Of a DNA stretch of 64,000 nt, positions 1 through 10,574 are shown in pieces (positions within the stretch are counted from its first letter, which is position 1; each line of letters starts with the position of its first letter). The notes under the pieces are model-generated. The model was not told the origin of the DNA. It saw only the letters and a list, made by a program, of their open reading frames with translations, and ran no database searches. Source of the DNA: Ligula intestinalis (Eukaryota > Platyhelminthes > Cestoda > Diphyllobothriidea > Diphyllobothriidae); the NCBI GenBank assembly GCA_036362985.1, contig JAYGXS010000001.1, forward strand, positions 19,844,937 to 19,908,936. The letters are read 5' to 3'. The position numbers and the translations under genes are program-made.

Positions 1-1133
1 TGAGTTTGCTGATAGTTACCGGGAAATTGGGAAAACCAAGACGGGAAAGAGAGGCTGGAGGGCGAGGTAAGGTAACTATGAGGATTAAGCGGTGGAAAGC
101 CTGGCCCAGTATGATACTTGTGATAAGTAGTGTAACTTATATGTTTGTTAGCTTCCTGTTGTAAAGGCTTAGTTAGTGTTTGGGAAGGCTGCATGCTCGC
201 GGTTGAGTTCCGGATCCCACCCTTTCGACGACCTGAATTGGGTGCTTTAATAGAAGGTTTGGGAGGACTCTGATCGAGTATCGAAGCTGTTGGTCTACCT
301 GACGTAGAAGGCTTTTCGAAATTTCTAGGAGGGCTACCAGAATAACTAGCTATGGCAACTGGAGAAGCATTAAAGTTGGAAGTAGACGGGGATGTCTGGT
401 GACTTGAGGGGGATGAGACAGTTGCTGTACTGGGGAGCAGTAATCTAGGTTTGGCAGGAATAAAAGTACATGGCTCACTAGGCTTCCTAGGGCTACGACC
501 AGGAACTTGAGCCGGTTGCGGTGAAATTACTATTTTATTCGAAGAACTTGACGCTATTCTTCGCTCCATTGGAGTGAGATCATGACAGAGGAAATACATT
601 GCATTTCTCAGATATCTGGAAACAAGCTCTTGCTGTTTGAAAATTGCGTCTATTTCAATGGGTGAAAATAGCTTGACTAAAATGGGTGGGTTTTTACTGC
701 GAGATGACAGTCTTATAGCCTCTGCTATTTTATAGTTAAATCCACAGGAGCAGAGGAAATGCATTGCAACGTCCATTGGCCTAATTGATTTCGGAACGTT
801 TTTCAGAATAAAATTGTACGACCTTTTTTGTCTATCCTGTGACTCACTTGCGACCAAATTAACGAGACTATCTAAACGTTTGCATTCCTGAGAGGAAACT
901 GCAGCGATATTCCCATCAAATAGGGTCCCAAGGATTGAGAGAACTGACCCAAATTTCAACATAAACTCGCTGCAATTTTTCATTGCAGACAAATCTATTT
1001 GCTCGGCAGTCAGATCAGGCTGAATACTGATGTCAGGCTGAAGACTGATATCAGTAATGATGTTTGCCTTTCGCAGACACCGCTTGGGTCTGGAATTCTG
1101 TGGCTTCCTACTGAATGAAAGTGTCGCCTTCAT
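1..1133 (-). CDS. Non-LTR retrotransposon ORF1 protein, partial (runs off window)
   Basis: An uninterrupted frame of 377 codons begins at the ATG at 1131-1133 and leaves the window still open. Residues ~105-175 look like the RNA-binding (RRM-like) core of LINE ORF1 proteins, with the segments NFILKNVPKSIRP, MHFLCSCGF and PPILVKLFSPIEIDAIF. The remainder is a Ser/Pro-rich basic tail. ORF1 proteins of this type coat LINE RNA and act as chaperones during target-primed reverse transcription. The absence of any stop in 1.13 kb suggests a young copy. The stretch 1134-1380 upstream, AT-rich and without coding sense, may be its 5' UTR. It lies on the same strand as, and just downstream of, another ORF1-endonuclease piece (1381-3344), as if two copies were arranged head to tail. 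The LINE assignment rests on fold-level resemblance plus this neighbour. Confidence 0.7.
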   Translation of the reverse strand, partial: MKATLSFSRKPQNSRPKRCLRKANIITDISLQPDISIQPDLTAEQIDLSAMKNCSEFMLKFGSVLSILGTLFDGNIAAVSSQECKRLDSLVNLVASESQDRQKRSYNFILKNVPKSIRPMDVAMHFLCSCGFNYKIAEAIRLSSRSKNPPILVKLFSPIEIDAIFKQQELVSRYLRNAMYFLCHDLTPMERRIASSSSNKIVISPQPAQVPGRSPRKPSEPCTFIPAKPRLLLPSTATVSSPSSHQTSPSTSNFNASPVAIASYSGSPPRNFEKPSTSGRPTASILDQSPPKPSIKAPNSGRRKGGIRNSTASMQPSQTLTKPLQQEANKHISYTTYHKYHTGPGFPPLNPHSYLTSPSSLSFPSWFSQFPGNYQQT

Positions 1134-1380
1134 ACTTTTCGAAGCAACAAGTAGACTAATCACGAAAACAGTTGGGAATTCAGAATAATACTAGAAGTAC
1201 AAAACAAATGATTTGTACAGCGTTCTATGAAACAGAGGACAATATCTGACCAAATCAACGAAGGAGTTTGGTAGCAGATTTTGGCTAAGATAGTCAAATG
1301 TTACTTACTGATAATTTATTTAAGAAAACCAAAGACTTTGAGTCGTTTCTTCTCTTATATAAATCAATTTATATAAAGCT

Positions 1381-2727
1381 TCACTTATCTTCGAATTTGA
1401 ACAAACCGCGTTCAAGGTCAGTCAATTCAGTTTCGATGGTAAAGAACTCGGCGAAAAATGAATTTAGCAATGCTGCTTTCTCCAAATCCTCTGTAATAAA
1501 ATGATTGTTGCCATTGAGTAAGGGTGGAATGACTTTCTGAAGCTTAGCCGACCGAAGACGGAAGACTTGAGCAACTGATCTGGAAGAATTCGCATCACTT
1601 AATGCTGTGGCCTCTCTACGCCTATCTCGTGCAAGCCTTATTTTAAGCGCTAATTCAAATATTTGCGCTATTCTTACGTGAACTGCTAAAGAGCTATTAG
1701 ATGTATCCTTAAGTTGTTTTTGTAATTTCTTAAGTCTATTTTGGAGAAAATGTGGCACAGTTGAAGAAGCTGAATTTGATTTAAAAATCTTAAGTGGGGT
1801 AAGAGCCTGAATATTTTCGGTAAGGTTTTGCAATAGCTCCTGGAAGAAGTAGGGATCGTTAGTTGAAAATATGCTATGCCAATCTAGGGTACTTACGAAA
1901 TCATTAACTAATTCATGGTTCACGTTACCAAAGTCGAGGTTATGGCATTTTACATCGGGCTTTTTAGAAAGAGAGACTGGAAAACAACAGTGAATTAAGG
2001 CATGGTCACTATTGAAAATATCACGATGAAAATTCATAAAAAGAGGGTGGACATCATTTTTAAAAATTAAATCTAATATGTTGTCATTTCTGGTCACTGA
2101 ACTGACCAGTTGTGACATGTTTGAAAAGTTAATAGTGTCAACCAATTTCTGAAATCTTGGTGGACAGGTATTTGCATGCCAGTCAATGTCTGGCAGATTA
2201 AAATCACCCATAATTATTCTGACATCGAATTGAGTCTCTACAACTTTTTCAAACATTTCACACAGCTGCATTACATTACTTGAGTTACTGGGAGGATTGT
2301 AGACACACCCAATTATCGTTTTTTTATTGTGTGGCAGGATGACTGAAATAAGCCAAACATTTCCAGAAAATGACGAAATGCTCAGGTGATACGGGAAATG
2401 TACAAAGGATGATTTAATTAAACGAAGGCAACCATCGCCACGCTTTTCAATGCGGTCTTGTCTGTACAAACTATAATTATCTATGGCGAGTGTTGAGTCA
2501 GAAATAAGAGAATGCGTCCAAGATTCAGTGACACAGAGCACATCTGGATCAAGCTCAAATGATACTGTTTTAAGTTCTGCCATCTTATTAACAACTGATT
2601 TCGCATTGAGTGAGACTATACTGAGCGTATCCTTCAGATTAAGGTTACGCTCGTCAGTATTTATAAAAAAGGAAAACTTGGTGGCGGAAAGGGAAACGGC
2701 ATGGGAGAAACAAAAGGCGGAAAGCAA
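1381..2727 (-). CDS. LINE ORF2 fragment: apurinic-like endonuclease domain, RT absent
   Basis: A 448-codon frame encodes an exonuclease-endonuclease-phosphatase domain as in CR1/Jockey-type LINEs. The expected landmarks appear in order: SLNAKSVVNKMAEL near residue 40, DVLCVTESW (catalytic Glu), IIMGDFNLPDIDW (Asp/Asn pair), RNDNILDLIF and NSDHALIHC (SDH triad). After it comes the linker that normally leads into reverse transcriptase (PPLLNGN, DLEKAALLNSFFAEFFT). The frame then stops at TGA 1381-1383, exactly where RT should start, and no RT follows on this strand. The first in-frame codon is TTG; the true start is unclear, with an in-frame TAG five codons upstream. It overlaps the ORF1 stop by 67 nt in another frame, so translation could be coupled. 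Either a 3'-deleted copy or an endonuclease-only derivative. Confidence 0.8.
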   Translation of the reverse strand: MLSAFCFSHAVSLSATKFSFFINTDERNLNLKDTLSIVSLNAKSVVNKMAELKTVSFELDPDVLCVTESWTHSLISDSTLAIDNYSLYRQDRIEKRGDGCLRLIKSSFVHFPYHLSISSFSGNVWLISVILPHNKKTIIGCVYNPPSNSSNVMQLCEMFEKVVETQFDVRIIMGDFNLPDIDWHANTCPPRFQKLVDTINFSNMSQLVSSVTRNDNILDLIFKNDVHPLFMNFHRDIFNSDHALIHCCFPVSLSKKPDVKCHNLDFGNVNHELVNDFVSTLDWHSIFSTNDPYFFQELLQNLTENIQALTPLKIFKSNSASSTVPHFLQNRLKKLQKQLKDTSNSSLAVHVRIAQIFELALKIRLARDRRREATALSDANSSRSVAQVFRLRSAKLQKVIPPLLNGNNHFITEDLEKAALLNSFFAEFFTIETELTDLERGLFKFEDK

Positions 2728-3344
2728 ATTGGCCCTGGTCTACAGTTTGTCAAGTAATTATTATCAAACGAAAGGGGCATATTGTAGAAAGGCATATTAG
2801 AGGGGGCTCCATAGAAAGGGCGGCTGAAGTGTGGCATGGGACAACCAGGAGGGGGCATAAATATAGGATTTTGAGGCATAATATCAAAATTTGACGGAAT
2901 ATTGGCCTTGGAAAATTGCATGACTTGTCTTAAAAAACGGTTAATTTTATAAGCTGGCTGAGTTATTTGGGGATGTTGATGAGATTTGGGGATAGGAAAA
3001 GCGCTAGCTTGAGCAGATGGGTCTTTGTTAGATACTGAGTTATTATCGGTAATCATATTGCCGAATTTGAAAACTGACGTAGATTTACTAGGGGCGTTCA
3101 TAGGTTTATCGGAATTTAAAGCTATCACAGACGTGGTTGGCTTAGAAGGAGAACGACTTGACGAGGCTACAATCTCACTCGAATCACGAGTAAGGTGAAT
3201 GGGAGAAGTATCAGGGGAAACTGACATTGACCCAGAGGGATGTGGGCTTATGTGGCTATGTTTGTCGACAATATTAAGATCTGGAGCATCGTCAGAAATG
3301 CAGCTTACGAAAACCACTTGCAGACCAACATAAACCGATTTCAA
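2661..3344 (-). CDS. LINE ORF1 C-terminal part, Pro-rich
   Basis: This 227-codon frame has no ATG at its left edge and is the back end of an ORF1 protein: a Ser/Thr-rich middle followed by a strongly Pro/Phe/Met-rich C-terminus (repeated FPP, MPF, FPFPPP). It runs directly into, and overlaps, the endonuclease ORF at 1381-2727 on the same strand, the normal ORF1-ORF2 order of CR1-like elements. Upstream on the minus strand, to about 3560, frame-shifted pieces (for example SDIVIHRPIPFYKF) weakly resemble the RRM-like part of the ORF1 at 1-1133, so the 5' half of this copy is decayed. The tail composition resembles the other ORF1 tail but I see no residue-level alignment between them. Confidence 0.6.
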   Translation of the reverse strand: MKSVYVGLQVVFVSCISDDAPDLNIVDKHSHISPHPSGSMSVSPDTSPIHLTRDSSEIVASSSRSPSKPTTSVIALNSDKPMNAPSKSTSVFKFGNMITDNNSVSNKDPSAQASAFPIPKSHQHPQITQPAYKINRFLRQVMQFSKANIPSNFDIMPQNPIFMPPPGCPMPHFSRPFYGAPSNMPFYNMPLSFDNNYLTNCRPGPICFPPFVSPMPFPFPPPSFPFL

Positions 3345-3499
3345 ACTTTGTTGAAGGACTAGCTTTCGCCTATTTATGAGAATAAATACCGTATCCTAAG
3401 ACTTGGCCGACTCAGAGTTCAGCGTCTCATGGTTAACTATCTGAATGGCATCTAAGTGGAAGAAGTAAACTTGTAGAAAGGTATGGGGCGGTGGATCAC

Positions 3500-4030
3500 A
3501 ATATCGCTTAAGCCCTTGCTGCTTTGCGCAACTCCAAATATATCTGCGATTTTCGTCTTCTATCTTATAAACCTGGCTTCTTTTACCCTGTTCTCTGCTT
3601 CACTAACGTCTTTGGAACATTTTTGTGGTGGAAACCAGACTTCACTATCCAAGCCTTGAGGCCCTGGACCGTGAAAAACCTTAATTACCTCGGAAAAAGA
3701 TATAAGGGCGTGCAACAAAACTTTTGACCGGACTGGGCTCCTTACCCTCTTAAAACATGTAAATATAATCTTGAAAAATTTCCTGCATGTTTTAGGTTTT
3801 AGCTGGTTCAAATAATTAGTATAATGTGTGGTCAAGACTGATATCTTCTAACTGGTGACTTCTTCGAGTTAGCAGCGAGGACGAACCTTAGATGTTCTCC
3901 CATCAAATTACGTGTACCTGGGGCCAACCTGGACACATTAAAGTTCCTCTTTTGCAATAGATTGTTCGAAACCTGGAATGCTTTAGTCCTGCATGTGGTT
4001 TTCTCCATTTACGCTGAACTCTAACAGGAA
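3500..4030 (+). pseudogene. CR1-like reverse transcriptase C-terminal relic
   Basis: Two frame-shifted stretches match the end of the RT ORF at 63040-64000 of this window. The first (to 3727) reads NVFGTF, a gap, then FTIQALRPWTVKN, against VFGTF and FAIQAWRPWTAND. The second (3825-4025) reads DFFELA, SPIKLRVPGANLDTLKF and RLFETWNAL, against DFFEWA, HPLKLRVTGARLDPRKF and RVIQAWNAL. This is the conserved C-terminal segment of CR1-type ORF2 proteins. Frames break at least twice between the blocks, so it cannot be translated as one protein. It is on the strand opposite the ORF1/endonuclease copy at 1381-3344 and abuts its decayed 5' end. Confidence 0.65.
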
Positions 4031-7000
4031 GCTAGATTGCTATACCATGCCCATTCTAACACCTGCTGACTTCTACATTTCTGCCGCAGACGAAGAAAAT
4101 GGTATTCTTAAGGTCTGACAGGATAAGTCTAAGTAAAATTTAATGTTTAAAATGTTTCTGCGTCAAATTAATCCCCTCTGCATGCACCTCAATTATGTCC
4201 GACCGATAGTTGAGGATCATTTTGGGTTCTCTCTTTTTTGTCACTTTGTCGGTAGACTCGCCAAGGGCTATCATAGTCTCATCTTCGGCACCGCGGGGAC
4301 ATCGAGAATTCTACGACCGTGTTTCAAAAAAGTATACTGACAATAACTTTGATGGACTACCCTCGCGCGCCTTACAAATGCTCATCAACATGACTTTCTT
4401 ATCTCGTGGACGTTTTCCTCGAATGAGCGAAATTGTTTTCTCTTTAACACCCCTAAAATAGCATTCAAAACTTCTATATTTCCGAGAATTGCGCAGGGAG
4501 TTTTTTACCTGCCTCTTCCTTAAATTCAGTCCCACTTAATGGCTCGTACCATAGCCATCGCCGGTTAGCCGGGATCAGGAACGAAAGTAATTATACTAAT
4601 TGAGATGAGTGAGTTGTCATGTTCATACGCTATTTTCCACTAACTGATGGCCACTTCATTTTCGCTAGCAATGATGTGAACGTTAACATTTTGCTATTGT
4701 ATGGAAGCATTCTCCAGTCACTTCGCCCCACTTCTCTCAACAAAAATGACCTGAAATGAACATTGGTAACACCGATGATGCTAGCAGTAGTTTTCATGAT
4801 AATAATTGGCGCAACAGTAGCAGTTATATGATGGTCTCACAAAACATAACCGAACGGGGGACAGCATCGATAAATTTGTTTGTTGACGCTTTTTGCGAAT
4901 TAATCTTCGATCGGATGGCAACTCTACAGGGGCTTCTGTAAATAAAACTATTAATTTCGGCTTATCCTATGAACACATATATTTTAATTGAATAAAAGTG
5001 TTAATTGTAAGACGAAACGCCTGTATAACTCAAAATACAGTCCACGCGACGTTTGCGATGAACGACCTCAATTTGTTTTAGTCCATAGATGCGCGATTTG
5101 AAGGACGTGACAGGAGCGACCTTATGTCTTTTCGCTAGGGTTGCCTCATACTGCGGGAGGCCATATGCTTCATTAGCACCACTTCCGAAAGGGATTCTGT
5201 AAAAGTATTGCCCATTTTTCATTTATCCTTAGGTAAAAAATTCAAACAGGTAAGAAATGAAATCGTTACTTAGTTCTCAAGAATTAAAATTTTTATCAGT
5301 TGATAATCCAGGATAAATATCAACGGAAATGTTGCAGACTTGTTAAGTTTCGCATTAAGTTCGCAACAGTCCAGATTATCTTAATTTTATCCAAATCGTG
5401 CATCGGTTTTTCATCTCAAATTCTCATCCCACACAAAACTATTCCTTTTGAAAATTTACGATTTATCGAAAATATGCATGAAATCCCAATCGCATGTGAC
5501 TTCCAAAGATAATTTGCTTAGCAGTCTCTCGAATAGATTTTTGATTTTAAATGACCTGTTTATAGAAATAGCAGGCGTTTGGATAACCATGTTTATTATT
5601 AGATATAACGGCGTTTATGTATACATGTATGTATATCCATATATTCATCACGCGCATACTGATAATAACACGGCAGAGCCGGAAAAAATGTAAATAGATG
5701 TGAAATTTTAACAGTTGTATGTTTTTTGATACTGCATACCTTAGTCAGTATACACCGGCATCCATAAGCAATCATGATACGGGCCCTAGTGAAAAACACA
5801 CTAAGTTATTGTGTGCGTATAGCTCAACATGCTAATGTGTTTTAATATAACGGACTGCAGCATTTCTACCCAAGGACAGGCCAAAGGTCTAAAAATTTTA
5901 GTGTTAATTACGAACCTGCCACAAGGAATAAGAAGTTATTAAATATTAATATTTAATAATTGTAAACATCGTAGAAAGATTGATTCTGATAGTCAATATT
6001 TATACAATATATTTTTTACTGCAAAGACAGCTGTATGGCTCGCCTTAGCAATAAACATGATTTAATCGATTTAATAGTAGTAGATGATGCAATAAAAACA
6101 CACTCAGCTGCGGCTGCATGAGGTTGCATAAGGCATTTCTTTACATAGAGCTCCTTAATATATGTTAAGGAGATGTTTGTGCTATGCATAAGTCACGGTT
6201 TAAAGGCACCAACTAGTGACGAAATTTGGAGCAATCTCCTGCTTACTGTGGCTAGAGTAAATGGCATTAGAATTGTCACTTCTAACATTGCACTTCAAAG
6301 AAGGAATTCGGAGCTTACTTTCTTTCTAAGCATTGTCGTTTGGTCAAGTTATGGTATCTTTCCACGTCGGCTTGGTTATTCAACTGAGAAAACGAGTTTT
6401 CAAAAATATAGCAGCTTGTTTTTTTACATTTTGCTAACATATTCTATCTTATATCCCAGAAATAAAATCTTCAACGTTATTTGAATTAAAATTCGATATT
6501 TTTGCACTCCAAGGTAATTATTTTGCTTTTTTAAGTGCGCTGACATCTGACACCAAGATAGTTATTCGTTTGGAGCACACACAAAACGTTAGTATGCTCT
6601 AATACAATTAGGTCTTAGCCACAACTATGCACAATTTGCATAAAATATACGACATATTGTTGCGTAGAAATAACGAAGCAGATAAACCAGATACGATTAG
6701 CGATAAAAGATATGGTTAAATAAACTCAAACTCTAAAACCTCTGAACACTTATTTCATGAGTTTACAGTTTTCTTACAATAGCTGATTTAAAGACATGTT
6801 CTTCCTTCTCAAAATACACGTTGCTATATGATAGCAGTTATGGACTTCAGCAAATGCAGAACTTAATGTTAGCGGAACAGGTAAGATTCTTACCTGGATT
6901 ATCAGCCCAGTTGTGAGGCCATCATTAATCTTTATATTTTGTGTACTTATTTCCCTTTTCAAACTGTCTTTGTATTAAATGTATTATTTTTTATATTGAA

Positions 7001-7074
7001 CCATGTTCTGAAGTTCGCTTTAACTGTTCATGATAGCCATAAATAGTACATTTCAATCCCTTGATTTATTTTAG
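4031..7074. other. No recognised gene; AT-rich non-coding sequence
   Basis: About 3 kb without a recognisable domain, tRNA-like box or repeat shared with the rest of the window. A 62-codon frame at 4756-4941 (Asn/Ser-rich) has no splice borders of good quality and no recognisable motif. The stretch 5900-6010 is very AT-rich. It ends at the branch/polypyrimidine region of the exon at 7075. It may be the intron upstream of that exon. Confidence 0.5.
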
Positions 7075-7287
7075 GTCGATACTCAAAATGAATCAGATGG
7101 AAAATCTTAGAGGAACTACTGACATATTTAAAAAATGGCCGGCACTTGAACAACCTAGACCAAAAGAGCATGCAAGTCGGTCTCGAGAACGCATATCGGT
7201 GGACAGAATAACACGTTTTGCTAGCCCTAGTCACTTCGACTATAGGATAGCTCCGAGGAGTTTTCTTGATAGCCAACCGAGTTATGG
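7075..7287 (+). CDS. Internal exon 1 seen of a host multi-exon gene
   Basis: The exon is bounded by a T-rich tract ending in TTTTAG at 7069-7074 and by a GTAAGC donor at 7288. It is open in one frame for 70 codons, entered by 1 nt and left with 2 nt. The peptide is charged and polar (begins SILKMNQMENLRG; contains KKWPALEQPRPKEHASRSRE, ends LDSQPSYG). The two trailing bases GG join the first base G of the next exon (8464) to make a Gly codon, so the two exons fit in phase across a 1.18-kb intron. I do not recognise the protein. The codon-entry phase shows that at least one exon lies further upstream. Confidence 0.6.
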
Positions 7288-8463
7288 GTAAGCAATTGGC
7301 TAGTTTTCTTTTGCATAATCCTTGCACGGATATTCTTGACTAGATAGGAAAACATGAGTTTAGGTATCCAGCCAACATGTGAAGTGTATATCTCTCATGG
7401 CTTGTTAGTTCATAAAATCAATTTTAAATTTGGCCTGTTAGAGTGTTTGAGTAGAGAATCGAGTTTAAGTATAAACGGTGATAAATTATGTTGTTCATTG
7501 TGAAACCAACTAAAAGTGTCCAATAAAATTTCATAAAGAAGTCAATATTTTCTTGTCAGCTTATAAAATGACATATATTGGACATTCTTGGGAGGTAAAG
7601 GAAGCCTTTTTGTTAGCAATACGAATAAAACCGCAGAATTATTAATACCAAGTCGAGCGCACAAAATCTCAGTCTTTGTTCTCAAGCCGTGCCTAACTTC
7701 ATCTAAGGAAGCTACATATCTCCGGGGATATAACAGCGGACCAAAAGGTCATCGTACAAGTGTCAGAGGTAAAGGGCGGTTAGCAAAGTTGACCTAATGG
7801 CAGAATTGAACTAACAGTTCAAAAACACTTTGCTAATCACTTTTAAAGAACTCCCATATGAGTTTAAGAAATTTCACAGTGACCGACTGTGTGGAGCTTT
7901 GTCAAACGGCCCAAGGATTGTTCTCTAAGTTATCATCACAGTAAATTTTCCCATGGTGTTCGGAGTGAACCTTAATTGGCAAAATCACTGACTTAAAACA
8001 AAGGACTCCAAAATTGCATTACATCAAATGCCCTTTAATTTGCCTATTTCCGTACTTGAACATTTCGTGAGAACAAGGGGACGAATGCTTTATGATACTC
8101 ACATTGAACACACACAGTGAGTAATACAATTTCGGAAGTTTAAAAAATGCTGAGGTGTGCAATGAACCTTAAACTAATTTCTCCAAAAGTTCAGTCAAAT
8201 GATGAAAGGCTTTCTGTTTTATGTTTGCTAAGACAAGAATGATAGCACTCGCGAATTGCTTAAATTCCCTTGAATGCACAACGAAACCTAACCTTTTGAG
8301 TCTAGCAGTAAAAAAGAACGTTCAACGAAAAAATTGGAGAAGTAGAGGAAATTAAAATTCAGACCTAATGCCAACTTATCTTGAACCAAGTACATACATT
8401 TCTACTAAATAATCGTAAATGACATTGAATAAATCTGGCGTTTGATTTCTTATAATTAAACAG

Positions 8464-8657
8464 GAGGCTCTTAGCTCCAGGGTACAGACGCTCTACAATG
8501 CCGACACATCACACAGTTGACTCTTTTGTACGAATTTCTGCCATGGAGATGCCCTCAAAATTCCTGCCGTCTTTCACACCGTGTTCCTCGAGCGTAAACG
8601 TGAACTCTGGTCAATTACGGGCAGTTCCGAGCGATGACTCTCTGATACTTCTATCAG
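8464..8657 (+). CDS. Internal exon 2 of the host gene
   Basis: It follows an AAACAG acceptor with a T-rich tract at 8440-8463 and ends at a GTGAGG donor (8658). Entered by 1 nt, it reads RLLAPGYRRSTMPTHHT, then a Ser/Pro/Val-rich stretch, and exits with 1 nt. The entry phase matches exon 7075-7287. The protein segment is low in hydrophobics and looks disordered. The next recognised exon (22910) is in phase 0, so at least one exon that enters with 2 nt and leaves in phase 0 should lie between 8.7 and 22.9 kb; I did not find a convincing one. Confidence 0.6.
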
Positions 8658-10560
8658 GTGAGGGGTTGCATCTATCACAATTATGCATTCACAGGAGTGA
8701 AATAGTCTCCAGATTTATTTTCAAACTTTGTTGCGCAGACACTACTTAAAATATATACAATACTTTAAGGTTACCTGCGGTTGTCTGTCCACCGTTTTTA
8801 CTTTATATAGGAAACTTTACTAAGCGTTTGGAGCCTTAAATTGCATGAAACCATTCCACTTTCGAAAGACAAATTCCTTTCCATCTTGCTGACATCGTGA
8901 TAAGGGGAGATACCAGCCAGCTAATTTCTGAGTAGACAGTGTGATTAAATCAGCATTAAAGTTTTGGGTGGACAGGTGCATATTTGGCAGATGACACTGC
9001 ACATGACAGTAATAATTGAATACAATAGATCAGTATCATACACGCATATAATGGCAGGGAAATTTGACATTTCTTAATAATTCCCGCAAACTGCCACTTA
9101 GGTTTTCAAATTAAAAGACAACTTGTTGACCTCCAGTTACTTTAGGCATCACGCACGACTGTGTCCACTGTGGTTCGCGCAATGCGCTGGACGCAGGACT
9201 GTGTCATGCGTGTGAATTAGTTCACGGTGGTAGCAAACTTGTGCAAAATTCGTCGCACCCTCTCTCTCTCTCTCCTCTCGCACTATCCTGGGTCAGTGGA
9301 AGCCATGAGTTGGAATGACCGGAAGCGAGACCGGGCACAGTTGCTAAATTGGTTAATCAGCCCGCCTACGCCAGCCACGATGGAGCTATTTGGTGTACAA
9401 GGTAGCATGTTTGTTCAAACAGACCGGGGTGGCTCGGATTCCGTTTGAATGTGTCTCATTACTTAATAAACACTGCGACCTTTACCAACAGTCCCGTGAG
9501 GACAAATTGACATCCTTATTTGTCAGCGTCTTACCTGACAGCCTCTCAAGATGACTAACACGAATCTGTCCTCGATATTCATACGACTGATAGAATCTCT
9601 GCGTACTCGAAGACATGCTGACTTTCACCGTCAATATTTACAGGACTTCTGTGTTTCTGTAAGAAGCCACTCTTAACTAAATCAATGCATAATCATTCAA
9701 AGTTTTTTTGAGATTCCTGCGAAATAAAGTTTTATCTAAAAAAACTTGTAGTAAACGGTTATTTTGCAATCAGTTTATCACCGTTTTGGGTAATGATGTC
9801 CCTACCAGCTTCACCTGCCTGCCGTATATGCATAATATGTATCGATAACGCGCAACGGCGGATGTCGCCAATTTATGCTATTTGAATGTCAAAAGTTCAC
9901 AAGCAACTCATCTTCGACTTACAAAACGGTGCAATATTTAAAAACAAACATTCTTCCTCCGTAAAGGCCTTTACGACCAGTGCGATTCATGCACATTAAC
10001 ATTAATGACATGATCGTGATACATTTAAAGTCAGTGGTTACTGGCCATCGATTGCTAAAGCAACTCACTCGTCCCGCTTTTCGCTGGGGCATGTCTAAAT
10101 TTTAAATATTTGGAAATTACTGATGTTGAGATTATAACGTGCCCTTGTTTTTTTTACCTCCTCAAAATGTGATCGTTATTTTGCATTTATCAGTCCATAC
10201 GAAGATTCATAGATGTAAAGTGAAATTCTATAATGAAATTTGGGTTGGCATGCAGTAGCCACAGCGGGGTAATCTGCTTTAGCTGCCAAAAGGCAGACAG
10301 CAATATACAAGGGAATAACATGATACAACACAGTAACACCTAGTACCCGTGCTGTAAATGTATACTGTACGCCCTCTTCCATGAGCAGTGCAGCTTCAGG
10401 CACCACATCCTTTCATGCAGGTGAATAGCTTTTCTTTTGCCCCATTTGTGCGCTAGATTCGTGGGAATTGCTTTGGTTTTAAACGTAACTAGACACAAAC
10501 GGCAAACTTTTTCGGTAGCCACGTAATTAGTCAAATTAATTCGATTTATGCCAGAGTAGA
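8658..10560. other. Intronic sequence with one weak exon-like segment
   Basis: No recognised gene. A TC-dinucleotide tract (about 9262-9280) precedes an AG at 9296 and an open segment to 9402 followed by GTAGCA. It would enter with 2 nt as required by the previous exon, but it leaves with 1 nt, which does not fit the next exon. It also sits in a GC-richer block with a downstream AATAAA at about 9466, so it may instead be part of an unidentified repeat. The rest shows nothing recognisable. Confidence 0.3.
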
Positions 10561-10574
10561 ATACGCACAGGTGT

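Noticed and set aside
3524..3835. Separate small genes on both strands
   Set aside because: Plus frame is a piece of the LINE RT tail; the minus frame is its shadow or decayed ORF1.
9297..9402. Host exon after the TC tract
   Set aside because: Exit phase does not fit the next exon and the block looks like part of a repeat with its own AATAAA; kept only as a remark.
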